Below are positions 1-9,200 of a stretch of 64,000 nt of DNA, piece after piece. How positions within the stretch are numbered: the stretch's first letter is position 1; every line of letters starts with the position of its first letter. Below the pieces are notes generated by a model. It did no database searches and had not been told where the DNA came from. It saw only the letters and a program-made list of their open reading frames with translations. The translations under genes were made by a program, and so were the position numbers. The stretch is from an uncultured Bacteroides sp. (GTDB taxonomy: Bacteria; Bacteroidota; Bacteroidia; Cytophagales; Cyclobacteriaceae). Where the stretch lies: the NCBI GenBank assembly GCA_902168185.1, contig CABHOV010000047.1, positions 1-64,000 on the forward strand, in the 5' to 3' direction.

Positions 1-1022
1 TGGTGCCTGCACTGCAGACTGCACCCGGAGTATATAACGAAGAAGTTGTTGATGGACTTGATTTCTTATTGCATGAAATGAAGCTGAGAAATATGTATGC
101 TATAGTTTGCCTTTCGAACTTCTGGAATTGGTCTGGTGGTATGGGGCAATATATAGTATGGACGCATGCAGCGGACTCAATCCCGTATCCACCACCACAT
201 CCCGGAGGAGACTGGGGTCGCTATCAGGAATTCGTAGCGAACTTTTATTCAAATCAGCAGGCCGTAACCATGCTCAACAACCACATCACATATATAGTAA
301 ATCGTAAGAACTCATATTCGAATGTTGAGTATAAAAATGATCCAACCATTATGGCATGGCAACTTTGCAACGAGCCGCGTGGCCTTACTCATACGGATGC
401 TTATCGGAAGTGGATTGAAAATACAGCGGGTCTCATCAAGCAATTGGACAACAATCATCTGGTGACCACTGGTAGCGAAGGAACAACATCGTCACCGTAC
501 TCGGGTACTGACCCTGAAAAAGATCATAGTTTCAGCAACATAGATTACATGACCATTCATATATGGGTACAAAACTGGGATATATATAATCCACTTCGTG
601 CAGCAGAAACTTATGATTCTGCCGTGACCTATGCGTTGAATTACCTGGATCAGCACGAGGCTCTTGCCCGGAAACTAAACAAGCCATTGGTGCTGGAGGA
701 GTTCGGTATATCGCGCGACAGCAATAGTCATGATGCAGCTTCCAGTGTTGCCATCCGTGATAAATATTACGCTTCCATCTTTGAAGGTATATATCGAAAG
801 TCCAGAGAGCCAAACAGCGTTGTTGCCGGTTGTAATTTCTGGGCCTGGGGTGGCGAAGGTCGCCCGCGACAACCTGCCTGTATGTGGAAGGCAAATGATG
901 ATTTCATTGGCGATCCACCACATGAAACGCAAGGTTGGTATTCGGTATATGATCGTGACTCAACAACCAACCTCATCATTCATGACTATGCACTCAAGAT
1001 GAATGCCTTGTCAGAAAAGTAA
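1..1022 (+). CDS. GH5 endo-beta-mannanase-like glycoside hydrolase, 5'-truncated by window edge
   Basis: This is the C-terminal part (about 339 residues visible) of a GH5 glycoside hydrolase, best matching the subfamily 7 (beta-1,4-mannanase) pattern. Numbered from the first visible residue, the general acid is the Glu of the LCNEPRG motif (about residue 124) and the nucleophile is the second Glu of LEEFG (about residue 233). The segment GVYNEEVVDGLDF near the visible start is typical of GH5_7 enzymes, where it lies well inside the domain, so the GTG at position 3 is not the true start and the gene begins upstream. The family cleaves internal mannan bonds, normally outside the cytoplasm; the signal sequence would lie off the window. 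No C-terminal sorting tail follows the catalytic domain. A strong hairpin terminator follows the stop. Family assignment is confident; substrate is inferred. Confidence 0.88.
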   Translation, partial: VPALQTAPGVYNEEVVDGLDFLLHEMKLRNMYAIVCLSNFWNWSGGMGQYIVWTHAADSIPYPPPHPGGDWGRYQEFVANFYSNQQAVTMLNNHITYIVNRKNSYSNVEYKNDPTIMAWQLCNEPRGLTHTDAYRKWIENTAGLIKQLDNNHLVTTGSEGTTSSPYSGTDPEKDHSFSNIDYMTIHIWVQNWDIYNPLRAAETYDSAVTYALNYLDQHEALARKLNKPLVLEEFGISRDSNSHDAASSVAIRDKYYASIFEGIYRKSREPNSVVAGCNFWAWGGEGRPRQPACMWKANDDFIGDPPHETQGWYSVYDRDSTTNLIIHDYALKMNALSEK

Positions 1023-1037
1023 AAATACTGTATAGAT

Positions 1038-1071
1038 AAAAGAGCAGGACTATATTCCGTCCTGCTCTTTT
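1038..1071. terminator. Rho-independent-type hairpin terminator
   Basis: A perfect 13-bp stem is seen, with arms 1038-1050 and 1059-1071 around an 8-nt loop (TATATTCC). It starts 16 bases after the GH5 stop codon. It has A residues on one side and T residues on the other, so it could end transcription of the GH5 gene from the left and of the small leftward gene at 1141-1374 from the right. Confidence 0.85.
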
Positions 1072-1140
1072 ATTTACTGAGATATTTACTGAGACTATGA
1101 TCTTTATACCTCTCTTACGTTAAGCTTCATCTGATCTATA

Positions 1141-1374
1141 CTATTCTTCAATTATAAATGTATGAGGGCTTGTCTCGCTATAGAAGCGTTGGGTATAGTT
1201 TCTCCACCGTGAAATAAAGCCATCACGGATATCCTTCACATCTGAAACTTCCAATGTGCTTACATCGAGCGTCCCCATCATTTTTTGCACCTCAAGAAAC
1301 TCCTGCCACTCGTCATTTGAGTAAAAGGTAACTTTAACGTAACCACTTCCGATAGGCCTGCTGACCATTTTCAT
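1141..1374 (-). CDS. Small hypothetical protein (77 aa)
   Basis: A 77-residue protein begins MKMVSRPIGSG and ends FIIEE. It is soluble in appearance, with no signal peptide or membrane segment, mixed charge, and several Trp/Tyr/Phe residues. I do not recognise a family. It lies between two polysaccharide-degrading genes, transcribed convergently with the GH5 gene and sharing the bidirectional terminator at 1038-1071. The next gene on its strand (lyase, 1464-2639) is upstream with a gap of about 90 bases, so co-transcription is possible. It reads like a real small protein rather than a shadow ORF because nothing overlaps it, but the support is only an open frame with an ATG and a sensible composition. 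Confidence 0.55.
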   Translation of the reverse strand: MKMVSRPIGSGYVKVTFYSNDEWQEFLEVQKMMGTLDVSTLEVSDVKDIRDGFISRWRNYTQRFYSETSPHTFIIEE

Positions 1375-1463
1375 ATTGAGGATTGTTTATAGTTCAATTA
1401 TATCCTCAAAAGTAATCAATTATTCTGCAGCCAGCTGTGTTCAATTTCTGCCACGACTATATT

Positions 1464-2639
1464 TCAATTGGCAAGCCATAGTACCGGATTTCGTACCGGG
1501 AGATTTCGCAAGACTTCTTCTACAACAGGATCGTGATCCAGGTTCTTCCAGGTTTCAAACCAATTGTTTTCATGAAATGCATACGCGCCCATTACCAGAA
1601 ACGGATGAGCCACCGGCCATTCATCCCAGTACATGACATCCTTTGCATAAGGCCATGTGCTCTTCTCTTTCGCGTAAGGATACAAGAACTCAATTCCTTT
1701 TCGTATACATTTCCCATCGGGGGTCTTGTAATTCCATAAATCATTTTTTGAATCGGAAAGGATCTGACAAACCATGACCATCGCATCCAGGTTAAAAAGC
1801 GAGTAGCCATAGGGTTTTGTTCGTTTGAGCTCGCGCGGGAAACTTCCATCAACCGCCATTTGGTTGGGAAGTAAAACATTTTTATAGCGGTCTCTGCAAA
1901 ACTGCAGAACATCTTTATTCCCTGTAAACTTTGCAAACGCAGCTACTTGCATCACCCAACACGTGCCGTGGTTATTCTCGGCATTCATCTCATCCTTACC
2001 ATAGGGATGTGTGGTAAGCCATTGTATATATAGTCCAAACCATTTACGGATTGCCGCCAGCATGGATTTATTTATAGCTCCGGATGATTCCATCACAGAT
2101 ATACCTTCAACAACCTCCATGAGATGAATAGTATCGATGATTCCTATACCACGCCCTGTATGTCTCCCCTTTATAGCCTGTGCATAAAGAAGCGATGGAT
2201 TCATCATCGTAGCAGTATCGACAAACCACGCATTGAGATGTGTTATAGCATGTTTTACATACGCATCATCCTGAGTAATTTTATAGGCAGAAGCAAGGCA
2301 CCCGACAATCCTGCTCAACCGGATCAACGCCTTTCGGTGCGCCACAAAATTATCCGGGTTGGTCATGCCATCGCGCTGAATATAGGGACCTTCCGGGTTC
2401 TGAGGATCGGGCCACCAGTAATCGCCTTCAGAGTAAAAGTCATGCTTCCCACCTGCGCTTCGGTCGCTGGCTGCAGCCGTTATGGTAACGGGTTCTTCTT
2501 TTAGCGCGCGGCCTGCTTCATCGAGTATATGACTACGTAAGACAGCTACTATATCTTTTTGTGATTGCGCCTTTATATTCCCGGAAACCAAAAAGATCAA
2601 CCCTGCTCCTGCTAACAAAACAACAAGTATGCGCTTCAT
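1464..2639 (-). CDS. Alginate-lyase-family (PF05426) polysaccharide lyase, secreted
   Basis: A 391-residue protein with an N-terminal signal peptide (about residues 1-24, predicted cleavage before QSQK). The body has the hallmarks of the alginate lyase superfamily: a GDYWWPDPQNPEGPY segment near residues 92-106 and an NAENNHG segment in the middle, carrying the Asn-His type catalytic motif of this (alpha/alpha)-toroid family. Bacteroidota members with this GDYWWPDP signature are often related to PL38 glucuronan/alginate lyases. The enzyme would cleave uronic-acid-containing polysaccharide by beta-elimination in the periplasm or outside the cell. No lipobox and no type IX sorting tail are visible, so a periplasmic location is likely. 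Class is well supported; the exact uronan substrate is not. Confidence 0.82.
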   Translation of the reverse strand: MKRILVVLLAGAGLIFLVSGNIKAQSQKDIVAVLRSHILDEAGRALKEEPVTITAAASDRSAGGKHDFYSEGDYWWPDPQNPEGPYIQRDGMTNPDNFVAHRKALIRLSRIVGCLASAYKITQDDAYVKHAITHLNAWFVDTATMMNPSLLYAQAIKGRHTGRGIGIIDTIHLMEVVEGISVMESSGAINKSMLAAIRKWFGLYIQWLTTHPYGKDEMNAENNHGTCWVMQVAAFAKFTGNKDVLQFCRDRYKNVLLPNQMAVDGSFPRELKRTKPYGYSLFNLDAMVMVCQILSDSKNDLWNYKTPDGKCIRKGIEFLYPYAKEKSTWPYAKDVMYWDEWPVAHPFLVMGAYAFHENNWFETWKNLDHDPVVEEVLRNLPVRNPVLWLAN

Positions 2640-2772
2640 ATAATCTGAATTATATAGTACAGACGAACTATTGACTTAATACCCTGAAGGCCATTCTTTA
2701 CAAACGACAATGTTAAAAGTATTCGTAAACCCTTGGCAAGGGATTTTATAGGATAATCAGAACTTCTGGATT

Positions 2773-3150
2773 ATGGAATTACACGAACAAATTATCTGGC
2801 TTTTCATACTTGCCATTCCGATTGCATGTATAGCATGGACCGTTACGCACGAGGAAGTGTTTAAAGAGCCTCGCGAATTTTGTGTACGGCGAAGCAAGGA
2901 TTGCAAAACGCTGATACAGCGAAAATTCTTTTATCTGTTTACCTGCGAGTATTGCTTCAGTCATTACGTAACCATCTTGATGTTGGTGATAACGCACTAT
3001 ACATTGCTGCTGCACGACTGGCGTGGTTATTTGATTGCCGGTTTCGCACTGGTATGGATCGCCAATATCTACATGAGCCTGTACGCCTTTCTTCGCATTG
3101 ATATTAAGAAAGAAAGAATCCTCACACAAAAGGAAGAGGAATCTATTTAA
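2773..3150 (+). CDS. Small membrane protein with CxxC motif (125 aa)
   Basis: A 125-residue protein with a hydrophobic N-terminal helix (about residues 7-24), a basic, charged stretch (about 28-50), then hydrophobic segments around residues 62-80 and 86-105, and a charged C-terminus (KKERILTQKEEESI). Between the first and second helices lies FTCEYCFSHY, a Cys-x-x-Cys followed by His, resembling the CxxCxSHW signature of DUF1360-type small membrane proteins; that relationship is a guess. The CxxC could bind a metal or be redox active. The start ATG is the only reasonable one. It converges on the lone receiver gene at 3180-3539 with about 30 bases between stops, and there is no clear hairpin in that gap. 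Confidence 0.6.
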   Translation: MELHEQIIWLFILAIPIACIAWTVTHEEVFKEPREFCVRRSKDCKTLIQRKFFYLFTCEYCFSHYVTILMLVITHYTLLLHDWRGYLIAGFALVWIANIYMSLYAFLRIDIKKERILTQKEEESI

Positions 3151-3179
3151 TACTATTTTGCCAACGAAAAATACTCGCG

Positions 3180-3539
3180 TTACCGAAGCAGCTTTTTCAC
3201 TTTCTTCATCAACACATCAGGGTCCAATGGTTTTTTGATAAACTCATTTACACCAAGCTTTAGTGCGAGTGCGATTACTTCTTCTTCTCCATCGGAAGAA
3301 AGCATAATGATCGGTGTCTTCTTTTGTTGCTCTTCCCGAACTAATTTAAGTATCTCATCTCCATTATGATAAGGCATGTGAATGTCTGTTATGATGAGAT
3401 CGAAATGCACGTTTTCATGCAGATGCTTCAGAGCTTGCCTTCCATCGCTTGCCAGGTAAGGTTCCATGCCGGCATTCTGCAACGTGAGCTTGATTATTCT
3501 CAGTACAACATCATCATCGTCACAGACCAGGATTTTCAT
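3180..3539 (-). CDS. Single-domain response regulator (CheY-like)
   Basis: A 119-residue stand-alone receiver domain. The acidic pocket is formed by the DDDD run at residues 7-10, the phosphoacceptor is Asp52 in IITDIHMP, the conserved Ser/Thr position lies at MLSS (about 81) and the conserved Lys is in KKP (about 103). There is no output domain, so it must act by protein contact or as a phosphorelay intermediate. It lies just downstream of, and on the same strand as, the receiver-histidine kinase hybrid at 3658-5073 (gap of 118 bases), which is the obvious phosphodonor candidate. Function as a receiver is certain; the partner is inferred from location. Confidence 0.88.
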   Translation of the reverse strand: MKILVCDDDDVVLRIIKLTLQNAGMEPYLASDGRQALKHLHENVHFDLIITDIHMPYHNGDEILKLVREEQQKKTPIIMLSSDGEEEVIALALKLGVNEFIKKPLDPDVLMKKVKKLLR

Positions 3540-3657
3540 AAAGCAATATAGTTAGAGCCGGCAATATAAATTATTCCGGATAACCAGGAAACATACCGAA
3601 GGTTATAGCGATTGAAATGGAGGGTGTAGTGAAATGAAAAAGTGACGGCGTAAAATT

Positions 3658-5073
3658 CTAACTAAGCGCCGTTGAGTAATGGTTGGGTAGTGTAATATGA
3701 AACGAAGTGCCCTCTCCTTCCTGTGATTCGATGCTGATCGTTCCGCCCATCTTTTGGACAGTATCATTCACCAGGTAAAGACCGAGCCCTGTTCCATCAT
3801 TTTGTGAGGTCGCCCTATAAAACATAGTAAACACTTTGGCGAGATAGGTCTTGTTAATACCTATACCATTATCGGTGAATTCAATATCAACTTTTTGTTT
3901 AGTTACTTCAATGGCAACCTTGATAAAAGAATCAGCCTTTGAGTAATCCATATACTTGATTGCATTCGAGATCAGGTTGTGCAGGATACTGGATACCCGA
4001 TAAGCATCCGAGTAAAACAAACTTGATTGATTAACTTCTACTTTAGGTTGTATGCGGTCAAATCCCTTCATGAACCGCATTTGCTCAAGACCGTCCTGTA
4101 TGATTTTCTTGAAGTCAATTTTCTCAATGCTTACTTCCTTCTTGGTGTTCTTGGCATACTTCAATAAATCATTTACAGATGTATCCAGTTTTCGGATACT
4201 ATCTTCCATCATCTGAAAATAATGCGACATGTTTTTACTCAATGACTCTCCTTCGTGCCTGGCCAGATTCAAAAGTCCCAATACAGAATTAAGGGGCGAT
4301 CTGAGATTGTGCGCTACACCATAAAGCATGTTTTCGAGTTGATCATTGGCCTGGCTGAGTTCTTCAACCTTGAGCAATAACTCTTCTCGGGTAGCCGATG
4401 TTATATCTGCAGCGTGTAAAGCTTTTTGGATGGCCAGCGGAAGTCTATATAGATCAGATTTTAACACATAGTCACTCGCACCTTGTTGAATGCAATTGAT
4501 AGCCATGGTTTCAGAGACGCCACCACTGACAATGATGAAGGGAATCTTAGCATTTACTTTTCGTGCCAACGACAGTGCTTCCAGTGAGTTGAATTGAGGA
4601 ATGGCATGATCCGATAAAATTATATCGGCTTTATATTCCGACAACGCTTGAAGAAACTCTTCCCGGGTATCAACTTGTTTAATGTTGAACTTCATCCCGG
4701 CTTTTCGAAGTGTCATGGACATCAGTTCCATGTCTTCTACTATATCTTCGATTAACAATATTTGAAGTTCCTGTGAGCTCCCAGGCAAGGTATACTCAAT
4801 CTCGTCCCCTGCGTCTCCTAGTTTGCTCTTGGCATCTTCTATGGCTTCATATACCGAAGAGTAATATTTGATTTCACCATGGTCATCCATAACAGGTGTC
4901 TGCCAGATGCGCTTATCGTTTTCATCACGGGCCGAAAGATTAATAAAATATGGACTGGCCAATGACGCCTCGTGCTCTTCCGGAGATTGGTATAAGATTG
5001 TATTGGACCTGTCTGATATGGAAATTTCCAACTTCAAAGAACCTACCTGCACTGCTTTGTTATAGACTTCCAT
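3658..5073 (-). CDS. Hybrid receiver-histidine kinase (N-terminal receiver)
   Basis: A 471-residue cytoplasmic protein. Residues 1-100 form an unrecognised N-terminal region with no membrane segment. Residues about 104-220 are a receiver domain with acidic residues ED at 109-110 and phosphoacceptor Asp155 in ILSDHAIP. A short coiled coil (about 228-252) leads to a HisKA domain with phospho-His255 in GVAHNLRSP, followed by a HATPase_c domain with N box (HNLISNAIKY), G1 (DNGIGIN) and G2 (GTGLGLYL). Receiver-first, kinase-last order means the kinase is probably controlled by phosphorylation from another kinase rather than by a ligand. The single-domain regulator at 3180-3539 is immediately downstream. 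Domain calls are secure; the signal is unknown. Confidence 0.9.
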   Translation of the reverse strand: MEVYNKAVQVGSLKLEISISDRSNTILYQSPEEHEASLASPYFINLSARDENDKRIWQTPVMDDHGEIKYYSSVYEAIEDAKSKLGDAGDEIEYTLPGSSQELQILLIEDIVEDMELMSMTLRKAGMKFNIKQVDTREEFLQALSEYKADIILSDHAIPQFNSLEALSLARKVNAKIPFIIVSGGVSETMAINCIQQGASDYVLKSDLYRLPLAIQKALHAADITSATREELLLKVEELSQANDQLENMLYGVAHNLRSPLNSVLGLLNLARHEGESLSKNMSHYFQMMEDSIRKLDTSVNDLLKYAKNTKKEVSIEKIDFKKIIQDGLEQMRFMKGFDRIQPKVEVNQSSLFYSDAYRVSSILHNLISNAIKYMDYSKADSFIKVAIEVTKQKVDIEFTDNGIGINKTYLAKVFTMFYRATSQNDGTGLGLYLVNDTVQKMGGTISIESQEGEGTSFHITLPNHYSTALS

Positions 5074-5278
5074 ATAATTTGACGATCAAAATTTATGAAG
5101 TACTTAAAAACTTATGCCTGTGAAATCTATATCGGAATCACATATAGTGAACGTTGGTCAACTCTTTTATTCCCCAAAAATGAATAAATGGGATGGTGCG
5201 TTAAACGCAAACACTATACTCTGGATATACCCGGCAAAGGTATACAGTATGCTTACGTCAGGAATTTTGATTATAAAA

Positions 5279-6217
5279 TTAGTGGCTGTAGAAATAAGGA
5301 CATTCAACATCCTTGTGAACGTTCCTGATCCGGGTTCTGAAGTTGATCGTAAACTCGTGTGTTCCCTTTGAATAACTCCCTATGGCCGAAGTGGTCCAGT
5401 CGTATGAGTATACAAAATGAAATTTCTCGCTGAGCTTAAAACTGACGAAGGTAACAATGGCGTCACCCGTTCTGTATGAATTTCCAATACTGATTTGATC
5501 ATAGAAAATAACATTCAGATTTATATCAGCACTCAGCGGAGTTCCCTCTTGTACACGCAAGAGGAAAGAAGGACTTACTTTCACTTTTTCCATCCGATCG
5601 ATCGGGAAAGTTGTTCCCGCATTCAGGTAATATACCCGTGGCAAGGCGAGTTGTTCAAAGGAGCCATTAAAGAAATCTGCGTGCTTTAGAATTGTAGGAA
5701 CTGAAAAACCTGCAAACATTTTTTTGTTATAGTAAAATACACCACCACCAAAGTTCGGTCTTAATTCGTTGAAAAAGCCATTGAAGATCGGGTCGGCATC
5801 AGCCTTCAGATTAAGTTCAGTGAAGTCGGCTTTGAAATTATTGAACCCACCCTGAACACCCAATGAGAGCACACCACCACCGGGCCGCTTGATGATATAG
5901 GCATAACTTCCATACACTCCGGTATTTCGGTAGCTGCCGATCTTATCATTGGTTACAAGCAACCCAAGGCCTACACGCTCTTTTTTGAAAGCGGAGTGAA
6001 TACCGAACGTTGCCGTTTCGGGCGCACCTTCAAAGTTGATCCACTGATTGCGGTATGTTAATGTACTGCTGAGCTGCACATGACTTCCCGCATAGGCAGG
6101 GTTAATGAGCAACCCATTAAAGATGTACTGTGAATAGACGATGTTATGTTGAGCACAAAGTTTTGTCGGAATCACTATGATTCCGACAAGTACAATGCTT
6201 AGGATCAATTTTTTCAT
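5279..6217 (-). CDS. sprF: PorP/SprF family type IX secretion-associated outer-membrane protein
   Basis: A 312-residue protein with a signal peptide (MKKLILSIVLVG..., predicted cleavage at CA before QHNIVYSQ) followed by the family's typical opening: YSQYIFNGLLINPAYAGS, near residues 28-45. The rest alternates in beta-strand fashion (FGGGVFYYN, FAGFSVPTIL, ISIGNSYRTG) and ends near a repeated F/N-rich strand, as expected for an outer-membrane barrel. Family members sit next to large proteins with gliding-motility C-terminal domains and help type IX secretion or anchoring of that partner; SprF does this for SprB in Flavobacterium. Here it starts 7 bases after the stop of the giant adhesin gene, on the same strand, so the two are almost surely co-transcribed. 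The symbol is by family, not proven orthology. A perfect hairpin overlaps codons about 10-19 (separate entry). Confidence 0.88.
   Translation of the reverse strand: MKKLILSIVLVGIIVIPTKLCAQHNIVYSQYIFNGLLINPAYAGSHVQLSSTLTYRNQWINFEGAPETATFGIHSAFKKERVGLGLLVTNDKIGSYRNTGVYGSYAYIIKRPGGGVLSLGVQGGFNNFKADFTELNLKADADPIFNGFFNELRPNFGGGVFYYNKKMFAGFSVPTILKHADFFNGSFEQLALPRVYYLNAGTTFPIDRMEKVKVSPSFLLRVQEGTPLSADINLNVIFYDQISIGNSYRTGDAIVTFVSFKLSEKFHFVYSYDWTTSAIGSYSKGTHEFTINFRTRIRNVHKDVECPYFYSH
6163..6189 (-). promoter_or_regulatory. Perfect 12-bp hairpin inside the start of the sprF-like coding region
   Basis: Arms 6163-6174 and 6178-6189 are perfectly complementary with a 3-nt loop. The hairpin lies about 28-55 bases after the sprF-like start codon, within the signal-peptide codons. 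With the tiny intergenic gap to the adhesin gene, such a structure could slow ribosomes or set the ratio of the two products. There is no T tract on the coding strand, so it does not look like a simple terminator. Its function is an inference; the symmetry is directly visible. Confidence 0.45.
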
Positions 6218-6224
6218 ATGCTTT

Positions 6225-9200
6225 TTAGTTCAGCAGTTCGAGGTAACCGGTTTTAGCTTCTGAGCCATCACCCTTATCAATGATATAGAAGTACGTCCCA
6301 TCAGGAAGTGCATTGCCCAGGAGGCTGATGCCTTTGTTTGATACGCCATTGAAAAACACATCCTGGTTATTATACCCTTTGTGCTCGTAGACCAGCGTAC
6401 CGGCACGATTGAAAATTCTTACTCTGTTATTCGGATAGCTTTCAATACAACCAATCTCAAAGATGTCATTCATGCCATCGTTGTTGTTGGAGACGGCATT
6501 ATAAATATTGATTTCGGTTTTCACTTCAAAAGGTAAAGTCGTTTCACAATGAAGTGCTGTAAAGGCCGTGACCGTGTAGTGTCCGGATGGAAGATCTGAG
6601 ATCGTAGGACCATTCAGTACCGCGCCGTTGATATACCATTCTATTACCTGTATATCACTGTTGTTAAGCGTGATCAATTGTGCGACACCATTTTCTTCAC
6701 TACATGTGGATGGATTCGTCTTGACAATAAATTCAGGAAGAACATATATCGCTTGTACAGTTTCGACAACAGGAGCTGAAGGACAGCCGGAGATTTCGTC
6801 TACTGCCGTAACCGTATACTGACCCGCATCGAGGAACGAATACACTTCACCGGTTCCATCAGGCTGGGTTTTCACCCCGTTGCCATCGTACCATTGGAAA
6901 GCGTAATCCGTGATGTTGCCGTTCACTGAAGCCGAAAGTATACCATTTGGCGTTTGACAATCTGTTCGATTGGACACCAGCACGATTTGAGGAATTGGTA
7001 TAGACAGCGGATCACTCATTATGGTGATGCTGTTATTGCCTGTACAACCTGAAACCACATCGGTTGCCCTCACAAAGTATGTTTTGGCATCCAAGTTTGT
7101 GGCCGCGCTTCCTGTAAAGTATGGCGCCCCGTTTGTGATCGCTCCTTCAAACCAATCAAAAGTATATCCGATGATCTGACCATTTACATCAGCATTCGCT
7201 GCCCCGTTCAGTTTGGCAGGGTCGCAATACGTAAGCGGTGTTGTGGCCGTGAGATTAACGGATGGATAAATCCTGCTATCGGTTATGGAAGCGGTATCAG
7301 GAAGTATAGGGCAGAACGGCATGGTTGGATGCTTTGCTATAGCGGTATATAGTCCCAGCGGTGCAGTCGTAACCGTGCTGCCTGTAAAGTCAGGTGAGTT
7401 ATCGATCACCGTACCTGCAAACCACTCATAGCTATAGAGGCTTCCATCTCCTTTTGGTGTCGTTGCGAAAAGAAGACCGTTTGAGGTCACACAGCTTGTC
7501 AATGGTATAGACGAAGCCAATGTTTGGACAGCAACGGTATCCGTAGCGAACTTAAAGGTTGCGTCAGAGAAGCAATTCGTAGTGTTGTTAGTAACGCGTA
7601 TCGTATATGTACTCGCCGCTGTGTACGCTATATTACCAAGTTCGAAATCTGAATCTATAGGAACACCTGCTACTGCATTACCCTGATACCACTCGAAAGT
7701 ATAGTTGCCGAAGTTAGGACTGTTATCAGCAATTACACTTAACATACCGGGCACTTCAGGAAGTATACAGATAGCCGGGTTGGTAAAGGCGTCCAACGTG
7801 ATAGTCGGAGGTGCTGTATCATCTTCAATCTCTGCGATGGTATATACTGATTGACAATTCAATGTATTCGTTACCTGCACATAATATATACCACTGGTGA
7901 GATTCGGTGAAACCGGGCTTGCGGTAACGCCCGTTATCGGATTTAACAATCCATCGAACCATTGGAACGAGAAGTTAGCAAGGTGTGCAGGATTCTGCAT
8001 ATCAAAGATAGTCGTCACTCCCATCAGATCCTGTCTGACAGTGTTCACTACAATAGAACCGTCCAAGGTTGGAGCACACTGAGTTTGAGGCGTTGTTGTA
8101 ACAACACTGTTAAGCACAGGGATTGCTCTCTCCAGATAATAGGTAGCCATGCCTATACATCCATTTCCGGAAGAGGTTATATCCGTTACACGAACCGTAT
8201 AGTCACCATCTTGTACGTTAGCCAACGTTGCACCAGCGCTCACAAAGTTTGCAGGATTGGTATTGTTCGCCCCCGTAAACCACTCGAAAAGATAACCGGC
8301 TGTTACACCCGTGGTTGCGCCTTCTGTAACCGATGCTGAAAGCTGTCCGGTATAGCTCGTATTACAAGCTATGTTCGGTGAATTCTGAACTACAACAACA
8401 GTAGGATCAACATGTATATCATTTATCGTAAACGGTGTGATCGATGAGCTACAGTTTGAAGCAGTGTTGGTAGCACGAACGAAGTAATCACCCGCGGCTA
8501 TATCTACTCCAATCGTAGAACCTGTACCCGATGAAGCAATCACCGTAGTGCCATCACTTTCATACCAGGCAAAAGTATACCCTGCTGTACTGCCAAGAGC
8601 AGCCGCATCAACTATAATATCAGTAACCTGCGCTGAACCATCTGCAGGATTACAATCCGCCTGATGTGTTAACGTAAGGTCTGAAGCATCGATAGCGATC
8701 ACAGGAAGATCATCGGTAATCGTAAAGGTTGCAACCGACTCGCAGCTTGCACCGGGAGATGTGTTGTCTATAACCCGAACCGTATAGGTACCTGCCGGTA
8801 ATTGCTGAGCCGTCTCGTTGTTAACACCGGCTGTTACTCCTACCGTTGTACCAAGCGCTGTCGTGGTACCAGTACCTTCAAACCAGGTGATTGTGAAGTC
8901 GGCAACAGGAGCTCCGCCGTTGATAGAAATCGTGATTGAACCATTCGGAGTAGAACCCACGCAATTTGTATTGCTGATGTTAGCACTCGCTACAATCGCA
9001 GGATCAACATGTATATCATTTATCGTAAACGGTGTGATCGATGAGCTACAGTTTGAAGCAGTGTTGGTAGCACGAACGAAGTAATCACCCGCGGCTATAT
9101 CTACTCCAATCGTAGAACCTGTACCCGATGAAGCAATCACCGTAGTGCCATCACTTTCATACCAGGCAAAAGTATACCCTGCTGTACTGCCAAGAGCAGC

